From positions 4,958,473-5,022,472 of the forward strand of contig CP075528.1 in the NCBI GenBank assembly GCA_025808875.1: a DNA stretch of 64,000 nt, read 5' to 3'. Shown in pieces: positions 24,952 through 33,058 of this stretch; positions within the stretch are counted from its first letter, which is position 1, and each line of letters starts with the position of its first letter. The stretch is from Enhydrobacter sp. Lineage in GTDB: Bacteria > Pseudomonadota > Alphaproteobacteria > Reyranellales > Reyranellaceae. Made by a program: the position numbers and the translations under genes. Below the pieces are notes generated by a model, which did no database searches, was not told the origin of the DNA, and saw nothing but the letters and a program-made list of their open reading frames with translations.

Positions 24952-27900
24952 CTACTCCGCCGCCACGGCCTGGTGGGCGGGATCGGCGTAGGCGGCCAGC
25001 AGGCTCTTCTCGCGCTCCTTCGCCGCCTTCACGTTCTTCTCCTTGATGTGGCCGAAGCCACGCATGCTCTCGGGCACGGAGGCGATCTGCACCGCGAGCG
25101 CGTGGTTGTCCTGGCCGAGCGTGGCCAAGATCCTGTCGATGGTGGCTTCGTACTCGCCGATCAACCGGCGTTCCGTCTTGCGCTCCTCGGTGTAGCCGAA
25201 AATGTCGAGCTTCGTGCCGCGCAAGCGCTTCAACCCCGCAAGCAAGCGGAAGGCCGGAAGCATCCAGGCGCCGAACTCGCTCTTCTGCAGCTGGCCGGTC
25301 GTCGGATCACGCTCGGCGAACAACGGCGGGGCGAGATGGAAGGTGAGCTTGTAGTCGCCTTCGAACTGCTGGCCGAGCTTCTTCAGGAAGTCGCTGTCGC
25401 TGTAGAGGCGGGCAACCTCGTACTCGTCCTTGTAGGCCATCAGCTTGTAGAGCGACTTGGCGACGGCCTCGGCGAGGCCCGAACGACCGCGCGCCCTCTC
25501 CTTTTCCGCTCTGGCGACCTTGTCGACGAACGTGCGGTAGCGCTCGGCGTACGCCTTGTCCTGGTAGGACGTCAGCAGTTCGACTCGCTTGCTCACGATC
25601 TCGGCCAGGGTGCGTGCGACCGGCTTCTCGACGCGCAGCGTGGGCTTGGCGGCCGCCTGCACGGCGGCGAGATTGTGCGCCGCCAACCGGCCCCAGGCGA
25701 AGGTGCGCTTGGAGGTGTCGACCGATACGCCGTTGAGCTCGATCGCCCGCTCGATGGCATCGAGCGACAGCGGCACAAGACCTTTCTGCCAGGCGTAGCC
25801 GAGCATGAAGAGGTTGGTGGCGATCGAATCGCCCAGGATCGCGGTGGCGAGGCCCGTACCGTCGACGAACGAGACGGCCTCGTCGCCGGCGGCATCGCGG
25901 ATGGTCTTCATCATGGCCTCGGCCCCGAGATCCATGTCGCCATTCATGACGAACGCGGCGACCGGCTGGACGTAGCCGTTGATGACCGCCTTGGTGACGC
26001 CCTGCTCGATGCGCGACAGCGCCGCGGGCGAGGCCGCCACGACCATGTCGCAGCCCAGGACCAGGTTGGCGCCGCCGGCGGCGATGCGCACGGCATGCAG
26101 ATCCTCGGGTTTCGGCGCGAGCCGCACGTGACTCATCACTGCGCCGTTCTTCTGGGCAAGGCCGGTGAAGTCGAGCACGGTGCAGCCCTTGCCCTCGAGG
26201 TGGGCGGCCATGCCGATCAGCGCGCCCACGGTGATGACGCCCGTGCCGCCGATGCCGGTGATCAGGATTCCGTAGGCTTCACTGAGCGGCCGCAAGGTCG
26301 GCATCGGCAGAGACGCGAAGGGATCGTCCTGCACGACCTTGAGGTTCGGTCGGCGCGCCCTGCGCACGGCGCCGCCATGCACCGAGACGAAGCTCGGACA
26401 GAAGCCGTTCAGGCAGGAGAAGTCCTTGTTGCAGTTGCTCTGGTCGATCTGGCGCTTGCGGCCGAGCTCGGTCTCGAGCGGCTTGACCGACACGCAGTTG
26501 CTTTTGTCCGAGCAGTCGCCACAACCCTCGCAGACCGCGTCGTTGATGAACACGCGCTTGGCCGGATCGGGGAAGGTGCCGCGCTTGCGCCGCCGCCGCT
26601 TCTCGGCGGCGCAGGTCTGGTCGTAGACGATGACGGTGAGTCCCGGAATGTCGCGCAATTCGCGCTGTACGGCATCGAGCTCGTCGCGATGGCGAATCGT
26701 GACGCCGTGCGCGAAGCCTGGATTGAGGCCGTACTTGTCGGGCTCGTCGGTGACGACGACGACGCGCTTGGCGCCTTCGGCGGCGACCTGCTTGGTGATC
26801 TCCGGCACCGTCAGCGGCCCATCGTGCGGCTGGCCGCCGGTCATGGCGACCGCGTCGTTGAACAGGATCTTGTAGGTGATGTTGACTCCGGCCGCCGCCG
26901 CCTGCCGGATCGCCATCAAGCCGGAGTGATAGTAGGTGCCGTCGCCGAGGTTCTGGAAGATGTGGTTGTCGCCACTGAACGGCGCCTGGCCGACCCACGG
27001 CACGCCCTCGCCACCCATGTGGCTGATCAATGCCGTCCGACGTTCAGGCATCCAGATCGCCATGCCGTGGCAGCCGATGCCGGCCATGGCGCGGCTGCCG
27101 TCGGGCACGCGCGTCGAGGTGTTGTGCGGGCAGCCGGAGCAGAAGAACGGCGTACGCGCCACTTTGGGCGGCGGTGCGGCCAGCAGCTTCTCCTTGGCTT
27201 CGAGACGGGCCAGACGCTGGCGCAGCTCGGGCGATTCGCCGCTGTGCTTCATCAGCCGGCCGGCGATCACCATGGCGACGCCGGTCGGGGTGAGCTCGCC
27301 CTCGCTCGGCAGGATGATGCGGCCCGTTTCGTCGGACTTGCCGATCACCAGCGGACGGCTGCTGGCCGGGGCATTGTAGAGGATGGCGACGAGCTGGTCC
27401 TCGAGGTTGGAGCGCTTCTCCTCGATGACGATGACTTCCTGCAGTCCCTCGGCGAAGCGCCGTGCACCTTCCGGTTCGAGCGGCCAGGTGACGCCGACCT
27501 TGTAGAGGCGGATACCCAGCTCGCGCGCGCGCTGCTCGCCGATGCCGAGATCCTCCAGCGCCTGGCGCGTGTCGAGATAGGCCTTGCCCGTGGTCATGAT
27601 GCCGATGCGCGCCTTGTGTCCCGACTGCACTGGATCGATCACCACCTTGTCGAAGCCGTTGGCGCGCACGAAGGCGCGCACGGCCGCCATCTTCGGTCCG
27701 TGCAGGCGCTTCTCGGCTTCGAGCGGTGGGTCGGGATTGCGCATGCCCAGCCCGCCCGGCGGCAGCTGGAAGTCGGTCGGCATGGCGATCTTGATGCGTT
27801 CGGGATCGACCCACACGGAAGCGCCTGACTCGACGGTCTCGGAGATCGCCTTGAAGCCGACCCAGCAGCCCGAGTAGCGCGACAGCGCGAAGCCCAGGAT

Positions 27901-28473
27901 GCCGAAGTCGAGGTATTCCTGCACGTTGGCCGGGTTGACGACGGGAATCATCGCCGCCGAAAAGACCTGCTCGCTTTGGTGCGGCAGGGTCGAGGACTGG
28001 CAGCCATGATCGTCGCCTGCCAGGGCGATGACGCCGCCGTGCGGCGACGAGCCGGCGGCGTTGCCGTGCTTGAGCACGTCCATCGAGCGATCGACGCCAG
28101 GGCCCTTGCCGTACCAGATGGCGAAGACGCCATCGACCTTGGCGCCAGGGAAGAGATTGACCTGCTGGGTGCCCCACACCGCGGTCGCCGCGAGATCCTC
28201 GTTGAGGCCCGGCTGGAAGTGGATGTTGTTTTCCTTGAGGTAGCGCTTCGCCCCCCACAGGGCATTGTCGTACATGCCGAGCGGCGAGCCGCGATAGCCG
28301 GAGATGAAGCCGCCGGTGTTGAGCCCGGCCGCGGCGTCGCGCTGCTTCTGCATCATCGGCAGGCGCACCAGCGCCTGGATGCCGGTGAGGTAGACTCGGC
28401 CCTTGCCGAGGCGATAGCGGTCCTCGAGGGCGTAGTCACCGAAGACGAGGGGAAGAGGAGTGTCTGTGGTCAT
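24952..28473 (-). CDS. Indolepyruvate ferredoxin oxidoreductase family protein (fused alpha-beta)
   Basis: The 1173-residue protein fuses the IorA and IorB parts of archaeal indolepyruvate oxidoreductase. It has an N-terminal pyruvate-oxidoreductase-like domain, a CSGCPHNTS motif near residue 444, a thiamine diphosphate domain (GDGTYYHSGLMAIR near 520), and a cysteine cluster CEGCGDCSDKSNC near 648. A C-terminal gamma-type domain follows (ITGIGGTGVITVGALIGMAA near residues 735-755). It oxidatively decarboxylates aryl-pyruvates from amino-acid breakdown to acyl-CoA, passing electrons to ferredoxin. It is a single-gene unit. Confidence 0.93.
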   Translation of the reverse strand: MTTDTPLPLVFGDYALEDRYRLGKGRVYLTGIQALVRLPMMQKQRDAAAGLNTGGFISGYRGSPLGMYDNALWGAKRYLKENNIHFQPGLNEDLAATAVWGTQQVNLFPGAKVDGVFAIWYGKGPGVDRSMDVLKHGNAAGSSPHGGVIALAGDDHGCQSSTLPHQSEQVFSAAMIPVVNPANVQEYLDFGILGFALSRYSGCWVGFKAISETVESGASVWVDPERIKIAMPTDFQLPPGGLGMRNPDPPLEAEKRLHGPKMAAVRAFVRANGFDKVVIDPVQSGHKARIGIMTTGKAYLDTRQALEDLGIGEQRARELGIRLYKVGVTWPLEPEGARRFAEGLQEVIVIEEKRSNLEDQLVAILYNAPASSRPLVIGKSDETGRIILPSEGELTPTGVAMVIAGRLMKHSGESPELRQRLARLEAKEKLLAAPPPKVARTPFFCSGCPHNTSTRVPDGSRAMAGIGCHGMAIWMPERRTALISHMGGEGVPWVGQAPFSGDNHIFQNLGDGTYYHSGLMAIRQAAAAGVNITYKILFNDAVAMTGGQPHDGPLTVPEITKQVAAEGAKRVVVVTDEPDKYGLNPGFAHGVTIRHRDELDAVQRELRDIPGLTVIVYDQTCAAEKRRRRKRGTFPDPAKRVFINDAVCEGCGDCSDKSNCVSVKPLETELGRKRQIDQSNCNKDFSCLNGFCPSFVSVHGGAVRRARRPNLKVVQDDPFASLPMPTLRPLSEAYGILITGIGGTGVITVGALIGMAAHLEGKGCTVLDFTGLAQKNGAVMSHVRLAPKPEDLHAVRIAAGGANLVLGCDMVVAASPAALSRIEQGVTKAVINGYVQPVAAFVMNGDMDLGAEAMMKTIRDAAGDEAVSFVDGTGLATAILGDSIATNLFMLGYAWQKGLVPLSLDAIERAIELNGVSVDTSKRTFAWGRLAAHNLAAVQAAAKPTLRVEKPVARTLAEIVSKRVELLTSYQDKAYAERYRTFVDKVARAEKERARGRSGLAEAVAKSLYKLMAYKDEYEVARLYSDSDFLKKLGQQFEGDYKLTFHLAPPLFAERDPTTGQLQKSEFGAWMLPAFRLLAGLKRLRGTKLDIFGYTEERKTERRLIGEYEATIDRILATLGQDNHALAVQIASVPESMRGFGHIKEKNVKAAKEREKSLLAAYADPAHQAVAAE

Positions 28474-28609
28474 CGCGCGAGGCCCTCCGGGCGGCAGCGT
28501 GAATGGGCGTTCACGGCAGCATAGCCCCTCGCGGCCACCTTAGAAGGGGGGAATTTCGCAGCCACTGCAGCATGTGTCCCGGTGGACAATGCCGCCATCG
28601 GCGTCCAGC

Positions 28610-28638
28610 TTGCGCGGTGATACTCGTTATGGTGGTAT
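28610..28638 (+). promoter_or_regulatory. Possible promoter for the transglycosylase-like/patatin operon
   Basis: TTGCGC and TGGTAT are spaced by 17 bases, about 80 bases before the start at 28719. It lies in the 245-bp divergent gap between the indolepyruvate oxidoreductase gene and the three-gene operon. The match to sigma-70 consensus is moderate, and no operator symmetry is evident. Confidence 0.3.
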
Positions 28639-28718
28639 CGATGTGCGCACGTCGCGCGCTTCGGTCGTGCTGACCGGGTGCCGAACGATCGATGGTCGGC
28701 AGGCAGAGGGGGCTGCGA

Positions 28719-29768
28719 ATGCCGCTGGTCTATCAGCAACCCGCGCGTTCCTTGGGGGTGGGCGAGTCCGACCGAGCGCTGGTTCGCGCCCTGCAGCGCG
28801 ACCTGCGCAGCCTCGGCTACCTTCGTTCCGGCATCGATGGTGACTTCGGTGCCGGCACGGCGCAGGCAGTACGGTCGCTGACCTGGGACTTGTTGCACAA
28901 CAAGGGCGCGTCGACCGGCAACGACGGCCCGGCGCCGGTCGCCATCGCCGACTACAACAGGGGCAGGGTCGCGGCCGTCGTCGCGGTGATCGACGAAAGA
29001 GTCGCTGCCTGCATTGCCGATCTGCTGGCCGACCCGCGCGTGCCAAAATTGCCCTCCAGCGCCGATCCTGCCGCCGCCAATCGCGAGGCACTCGCGGCAA
29101 TCCGCGCCATGGTGGGACACAAGGCACCGCCGCCCTTCATCGCCGCCATGATCCGACAGGAAAGCAGCGCGATGCACTTCAGGGTGCCCGGCGGCAACGA
29201 TCACGACGACTTCGTGGTGGTCGGCCTCGATCGCAACGTCGCCGGCAACCAGGACATCGTCACCTCGCGCGGCTATGGCGTTGGGCAGTACACGTTGTTT
29301 CATCATCCGCCGCGTCCGGAGGAGGTCGAGGATTTCATCGTCGATCCGGTGCGCAACGTGGCGCATGCGTTCGGCGAACTGCGCCTGAAGTTCGACAAAT
29401 GGATCGCCGGGCCCATCGACAGGGCCGACGACCGCAGCCGCGAGCATCCTCTGCTGAAGGAACCGAGGCTTTGCCGCTATGCGCCGGCCGACCCGCGCTA
29501 CATGCGCGATTGCCGGGCCTGCGCGGCCGCCGCGCGAAAGGTCGACATCGAGCGTGGCACGCCCGCCTATGAGGGTGCCTCGATCCGCTACGACGTCACG
29601 CAGTACTACCGCTCGGCGACCTATGGCGGTGTGCCCGACCGCTCGGATTTCCTGTGCGACTGGCCCTATGCCGCGCGGCGCTACAACGGCGGCGGCATCA
29701 ACTCCTTCCACTACCAGACACGCATCCTGCTCAACCTGCTGTCCGAGCCACCCGCTTCCTGGAGCTGA
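28719..29768 (+). CDS. Peptidoglycan-binding, lytic-transglycosylase-like protein
   Basis: The 349-residue protein has a PG_binding_1 module (residues ~18-56: LVRALQRDLRSLGYLRSGID, then GDFGAGTAQAV) and a lysozyme-like domain. The lysozyme features are IRQESSAM with candidate catalytic Glu148, GYGVGQYT at 185-192 (the G-(I/L)-M-Q equivalent), and RYNGGGINSFHYQTRIL near the C-terminus (the YNxG motif of transglycosylases). Cysteines 252, 265, 268 and 313 could form disulfides or bind metal. No signal peptide is visible, although the substrate is periplasmic. The start at 28719 follows an AGGGGG site. The next gene begins 2 bp after its stop. Confidence 0.72.
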   Translation: MPLVYQQPARSLGVGESDRALVRALQRDLRSLGYLRSGIDGDFGAGTAQAVRSLTWDLLHNKGASTGNDGPAPVAIADYNRGRVAAVVAVIDERVAACIADLLADPRVPKLPSSADPAAANREALAAIRAMVGHKAPPPFIAAMIRQESSAMHFRVPGGNDHDDFVVVGLDRNVAGNQDIVTSRGYGVGQYTLFHHPPRPEEVEDFIVDPVRNVAHAFGELRLKFDKWIAGPIDRADDRSREHPLLKEPRLCRYAPADPRYMRDCRACAAAARKVDIERGTPAYEGASIRYDVTQYYRSATYGGVPDRSDFLCDWPYAARRYNGGGINSFHYQTRILLNLLSEPPASWS

Positions 29769-29770
29769 CG

Positions 29771-30766
29771 ATGTCCCTTGGTGCCGTCATCGAGGTCATG
29801 ATCGGCCTTGTCTTCACCTACCTCCTGCTCGCTATCATGGTGTCGGGCGTTCAGGAGATCGTCGCCGGCAAGCTCCAATGGCGCGGCAAGGACCTGCGCC
29901 AAGGCATCGCCGGCCTGCTCGCCGGGCTCGACAAGAACGGCAAGCCGCATTCCACCCTCTTCGAGACGGTGTTCGGGCACGCCTTGATCGCCGACCTGTC
30001 GAAGAAGGGCCTGCCGTCCTATGTTCCGGCGCGCAATTTCTCGCTTGCCTTGTTCGAGGCACTGAAACAGGGCGGCAGCGGACCGCTCTTCAGCCGGATC
30101 GAGCAGGGCGTGACGGCGCTGCCCAGCGGCACGGCGCGGCAGAGTCTCACGGCATTCCTCTCCGAGGCGAAGGGCGACGTCGATGCCCTGCAGAAGCGAG
30201 TGGAGGTCTGGTTCGACGACGGCATGGACCGGTTGACCGGCGAGTACCGCCGCTTTTCGACCTACTTCACGCTCCTCTTCGGCTTCGCCCTGGCCGTCGT
30301 GCTGAACGTCGATTCGATCAATCTCGCGCGCTCGCTGTGGTCGGACCCGGCGTTGCGTGCCGCAGTCGTGGCGTCGGCCGAGCAGTACGCCCAAGCGAAC
30401 AAGGACGGGCCGCCGGCCGTCGCGGCCGATCCGAAGGAGACCCTGAACAGGGCGCGCTGCGACCTTGCCGTGCTCGGGTTGCCGATCGGCTGGCGCGACA
30501 CCGACGCGATCGCCAGGACTTGCAAGGAAGGCAGCGGCCCGGATCTCGCGAAGGAGGCGAAGACGGCCTACGGACTGTTCGAGGATCGGCTGTTCAAGAA
30601 GGACGGATCGGGTCTCTGGCTGTTCCTCGGCTGGGCGATCACCGCATTGGCCGTGTCGTTCGGCGCACCGTTCTGGTTCACTGCCCTTCAGAAGCTGCTC
30701 AACATGCGCAATGCGGGCCCCAAGCCCCCGCGCTCCGACAGCGGCGAACAGGGGGTGCGCACATGA
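29771..30766 (+). CDS. Uncharacterised membrane protein (three TM segments, PSYxPAR motif)
   Basis: The 331-residue protein has one N-terminal membrane helix (residues ~5-32, VIEVMIGLVFTYLLLAIMVS), a soluble loop with LPSYVPARNFSLALFEAL (81-98), a second helix (~163-181), an extended loop with two cysteines, and a third helix ending SFGAPFWFTALQKLLNMR near the C-terminus. I recall similar unnamed proteins sharing the PSYxPAR and GAPFWF motifs, but no function. It is sandwiched between the transglycosylase-like gene (2-bp gap) and the patatin gene (4-bp overlap), so the three are translationally coupled and probably form a membrane-linked complex. Confidence 0.75.
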   Translation: MSLGAVIEVMIGLVFTYLLLAIMVSGVQEIVAGKLQWRGKDLRQGIAGLLAGLDKNGKPHSTLFETVFGHALIADLSKKGLPSYVPARNFSLALFEALKQGGSGPLFSRIEQGVTALPSGTARQSLTAFLSEAKGDVDALQKRVEVWFDDGMDRLTGEYRRFSTYFTLLFGFALAVVLNVDSINLARSLWSDPALRAAVVASAEQYAQANKDGPPAVAADPKETLNRARCDLAVLGLPIGWRDTDAIARTCKEGSGPDLAKEAKTAYGLFEDRLFKKDGSGLWLFLGWAITALAVSFGAPFWFTALQKLLNMRNAGPKPPRSDSGEQGVRT

Positions 30767-32526
30767 CGCCGCCGGAACTGGAACGAGGCGACGACGAGCC
30801 CGAGAAGCTGACGCCAGCCGAGATCGACGAGTTTTTCCCGGTCAAGACGCAGCCGGTGCCGAACCGCACCTTCGAACTCGGACTGGTGCTCGGCGGAACG
30901 GTCTCGGCGGGCGCCTACACCGGCGGCGTGCTGGATTTCCTGGTGGAGGCACTCGACGCCTGGCAGAAGGCGCAGGACGCCGGCCACCCGGATGTGCCTC
31001 GCCACCGTGTGGTGATCACCACAATCGCCGGCGCTTCGGGCGGTGCCATCAACGGCGCGATCCTGCTGCGCGGAGCGGGACGGGAATTCCCGCATGGTGC
31101 GCATGCCGACAATCCGTTCTTCCATACATGGACCGAGGGCGTCGACCTGATGAAGCTGCTGTCGCCGGTCGGCGACAGCGCGGGCCTTGCATCGGTGCTC
31201 AATTGCAAGCCGATCGAGGATACCGCCGAGATGGCGATCGCCTGGAACAAGGGCAGCCCTCTCGGTACCTCGACCTCGCCGGCGCAACGATCCTATCTCG
31301 CCGATCCGCTGCGCCTGTTCATGACCGTGGGCAACGTCACCGGCATCCCCTACAGCCTGCCGCTGGAGGGTGAGAGCGGCCTTGCCCATGAACTGGTGGC
31401 GCATGCCGACTACCTCCGCTTCGCCCTCGCCGTGTCGGGCGGTGTCGCGCAGCAGCCGGCATCGCGACCGGATGAGTTTGCCCTGTCGTCGGCATCGATG
31501 GCCAACTGGACGCTCGTCCGCGATGCAGCCCTTGCGACCAGCGCCTTTCCGTTCGCCTTCAAGGCAAGGCGCCTGGAGCGCGCCCTGAAGGTCACCGGAT
31601 ACCGGGCCTTCGCCATTCCCGACGAGTCCGGCGCCGGTACGACGGTCAAGCAGCTCGTGCCGCGCTGGAAGTCGCTGCCGCGCGGCGAGAGCGATTCGGA
31701 CGTTGCGCCGTTCGCCAATGTCGACGGCGGCACTTTCAACAACGAACCCATGGACCTTGCACGCACGGCCATGGCGGGAATGGGCAGTCGCAATCCGCGC
31801 AAGGCGGACGAAGCACGGCGCGCCATCGTCGTCATCGATCCCTTCACTGATGCTGAAATGCTCAGTGTTCCCGATACCGGCAAGCTGACGGCGATGCTGG
31901 GACCGTTGTTGGGTGCGTTGATCCAGCAGCCGCGCTTCAAGCCCCATGATCTCGCGCTCGCGGACAGCGAGAACGTCTACAGTCGCTTCCTGGTCGCACC
32001 GGTGCGATGGGGAGGCACGGCCAAGATCGTCGGCAAGGCGGCTATCGCCTCGGGCGGGCTGGGGGGCTTTCTGGGGTTCGTCGACGCCAAATTGCTGCGT
32101 CACGACTACATGCTGGGCCGGGTGAACGCTTATGGCTTTCTGAAGAGGCATCTGATGATGCCGGAGGACGCCGGCAATCCGCTGTTCGCCGGCTGGACCG
32201 ACGACCAGAAGAACGAGTATCGGCACGTCGATCCCAAGACCGGCGACAAGTTCCTGCCGATCATCCCCCTGATGAAGGGGATCGCCGAACCCAAGCCGAT
32301 CGATTGGCCGGCACCGACCGATCTACCCCCAGGGTTCTCCAGGGCGGTCGATGCCCGCCTCGACCTGATCTACCGCAAGGTGAAGCAGGAGCTGCTGACG
32401 TCGCGCTTCTTCCGGTTCCTGACCGACGTGGGCCTCGCGCTGCCGTGGGCCATCTTCATCCGGCCCAGATTGCGCAACGCCATCGTTGAGGCGTTGACCA
32501 AGGGCCTGCGCGCCCAGAAGCTCTAA
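30763..32526 (+). CDS. Patatin-like phospholipase with long C-terminal extension
   Basis: The 587-residue protein has the patatin catalytic core: glycine-rich oxyanion segment LGGTVSAGAYTGG (43-55), nucleophile Ser92 in GASGG (90-94), and catalytic Asp321 in VDGGTFNNEP. The dyad is intact, so phospholipase or acyl-hydrolase activity is expected. Residues ~340-587 form an extension containing a hydrophobic Gly-rich stretch (IASGGLGGFLGF) and an amphipathic tail. There is no signal peptide. The ATG overlaps the stop of the membrane-protein gene. The 3' end overlaps the convergent TPR gene by 4 bp. Confidence 0.88.
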   Translation: MTPPELERGDDEPEKLTPAEIDEFFPVKTQPVPNRTFELGLVLGGTVSAGAYTGGVLDFLVEALDAWQKAQDAGHPDVPRHRVVITTIAGASGGAINGAILLRGAGREFPHGAHADNPFFHTWTEGVDLMKLLSPVGDSAGLASVLNCKPIEDTAEMAIAWNKGSPLGTSTSPAQRSYLADPLRLFMTVGNVTGIPYSLPLEGESGLAHELVAHADYLRFALAVSGGVAQQPASRPDEFALSSASMANWTLVRDAALATSAFPFAFKARRLERALKVTGYRAFAIPDESGAGTTVKQLVPRWKSLPRGESDSDVAPFANVDGGTFNNEPMDLARTAMAGMGSRNPRKADEARRAIVVIDPFTDAEMLSVPDTGKLTAMLGPLLGALIQQPRFKPHDLALADSENVYSRFLVAPVRWGGTAKIVGKAAIASGGLGGFLGFVDAKLLRHDYMLGRVNAYGFLKRHLMMPEDAGNPLFAGWTDDQKNEYRHVDPKTGDKFLPIIPLMKGIAEPKPIDWPAPTDLPPGFSRAVDARLDLIYRKVKQELLTSRFFRFLTDVGLALPWAIFIRPRLRNAIVEALTKGLRAQKL

Positions 32527-33005
32527 TTCGTCGGCTTCTTGCCGGCCTTGTAGTTGGCGATCGCCGCCTTTAGCTGGCGATACTCGGTGCAGCCGAAGAC
32601 GCAGAGCGAGTCGAGTCGCGCCAGGTGCTGTTCGGCTTCCGGCAAGCGGTCGAGCATCAGGTACGCCTCGCCGACATATTCATGCGCACCGATGTGCTTG
32701 GGGTCGATGGTGAGAGCCTGGCTGTAGTACTGCAGCGAGCCGTTCGGATCGCCCGACTTGCGCGTGGCGAAGCCCATCAGGTTGTAGGCATCGGCGTTCT
32801 TGGGGTCCTTGGCGACGACCTGCTGCAGGAGGGGCATCGCGCCCTTGTAGTCCTTGGCCTCGATCATCGCCTTGGCGCGGGCAAAGTTCGGATCGGCTGC
32901 GGCCCTGGGCGTGCTGTCGACGGTGCCGCCGCCGCCCGCCGCGAAGCTGACCGGCGCCAGGGCAAGGGCCATCGTGGCCACGGTAACGAGAAGCATTGCG
33001 CGCAT
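32523..33005 (-). CDS. Secreted tetratricopeptide-repeat protein
   Basis: The 160-residue protein has a signal peptide (MRAMLLVTVATMALALAPVS, cleavage near residue 22) and about three TPR units (ARAKAMIEAKDYKGAMPLLQ, ADAYNLMGFATRKSGDPNGS, IGAHEYVGEAYLMLDRLPEA). Two cysteines occur in LCVFGCTEY. The start at 33005 has AGGAGG six bases upstream. TPRs mediate protein contacts in the periplasm. It is the last gene of the leftward operon behind the adenylate cyclase (53-bp gap). Confidence 0.85.
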   Translation of the reverse strand: MRAMLLVTVATMALALAPVSFAAGGGGTVDSTPRAAADPNFARAKAMIEAKDYKGAMPLLQQVVAKDPKNADAYNLMGFATRKSGDPNGSLQYYSQALTIDPKHIGAHEYVGEAYLMLDRLPEAEQHLARLDSLCVFGCTEYRQLKAAIANYKAGKKPTN

Positions 33006-33058
33006 GGAGAACCTCCTGTCCGGCAATTCTTGCGGCTCCGTGGCGCGAAGCAACGGCT

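Noticed and set aside
24943..27828. A 961-codon open frame on the + strand opposite the indolepyruvate oxidoreductase gene
   Set aside because: Composition is that of a GC-rich antisense shadow, there is no ribosome-binding site or motif, and the opposite strand encodes a complete enzyme.
28574..28843. Extra small gene in the leader of the transglycosylase-like gene
   Set aside because: It overlaps the better-supported start at 28719 in another frame and has no ribosome-binding site or recognisable sequence.
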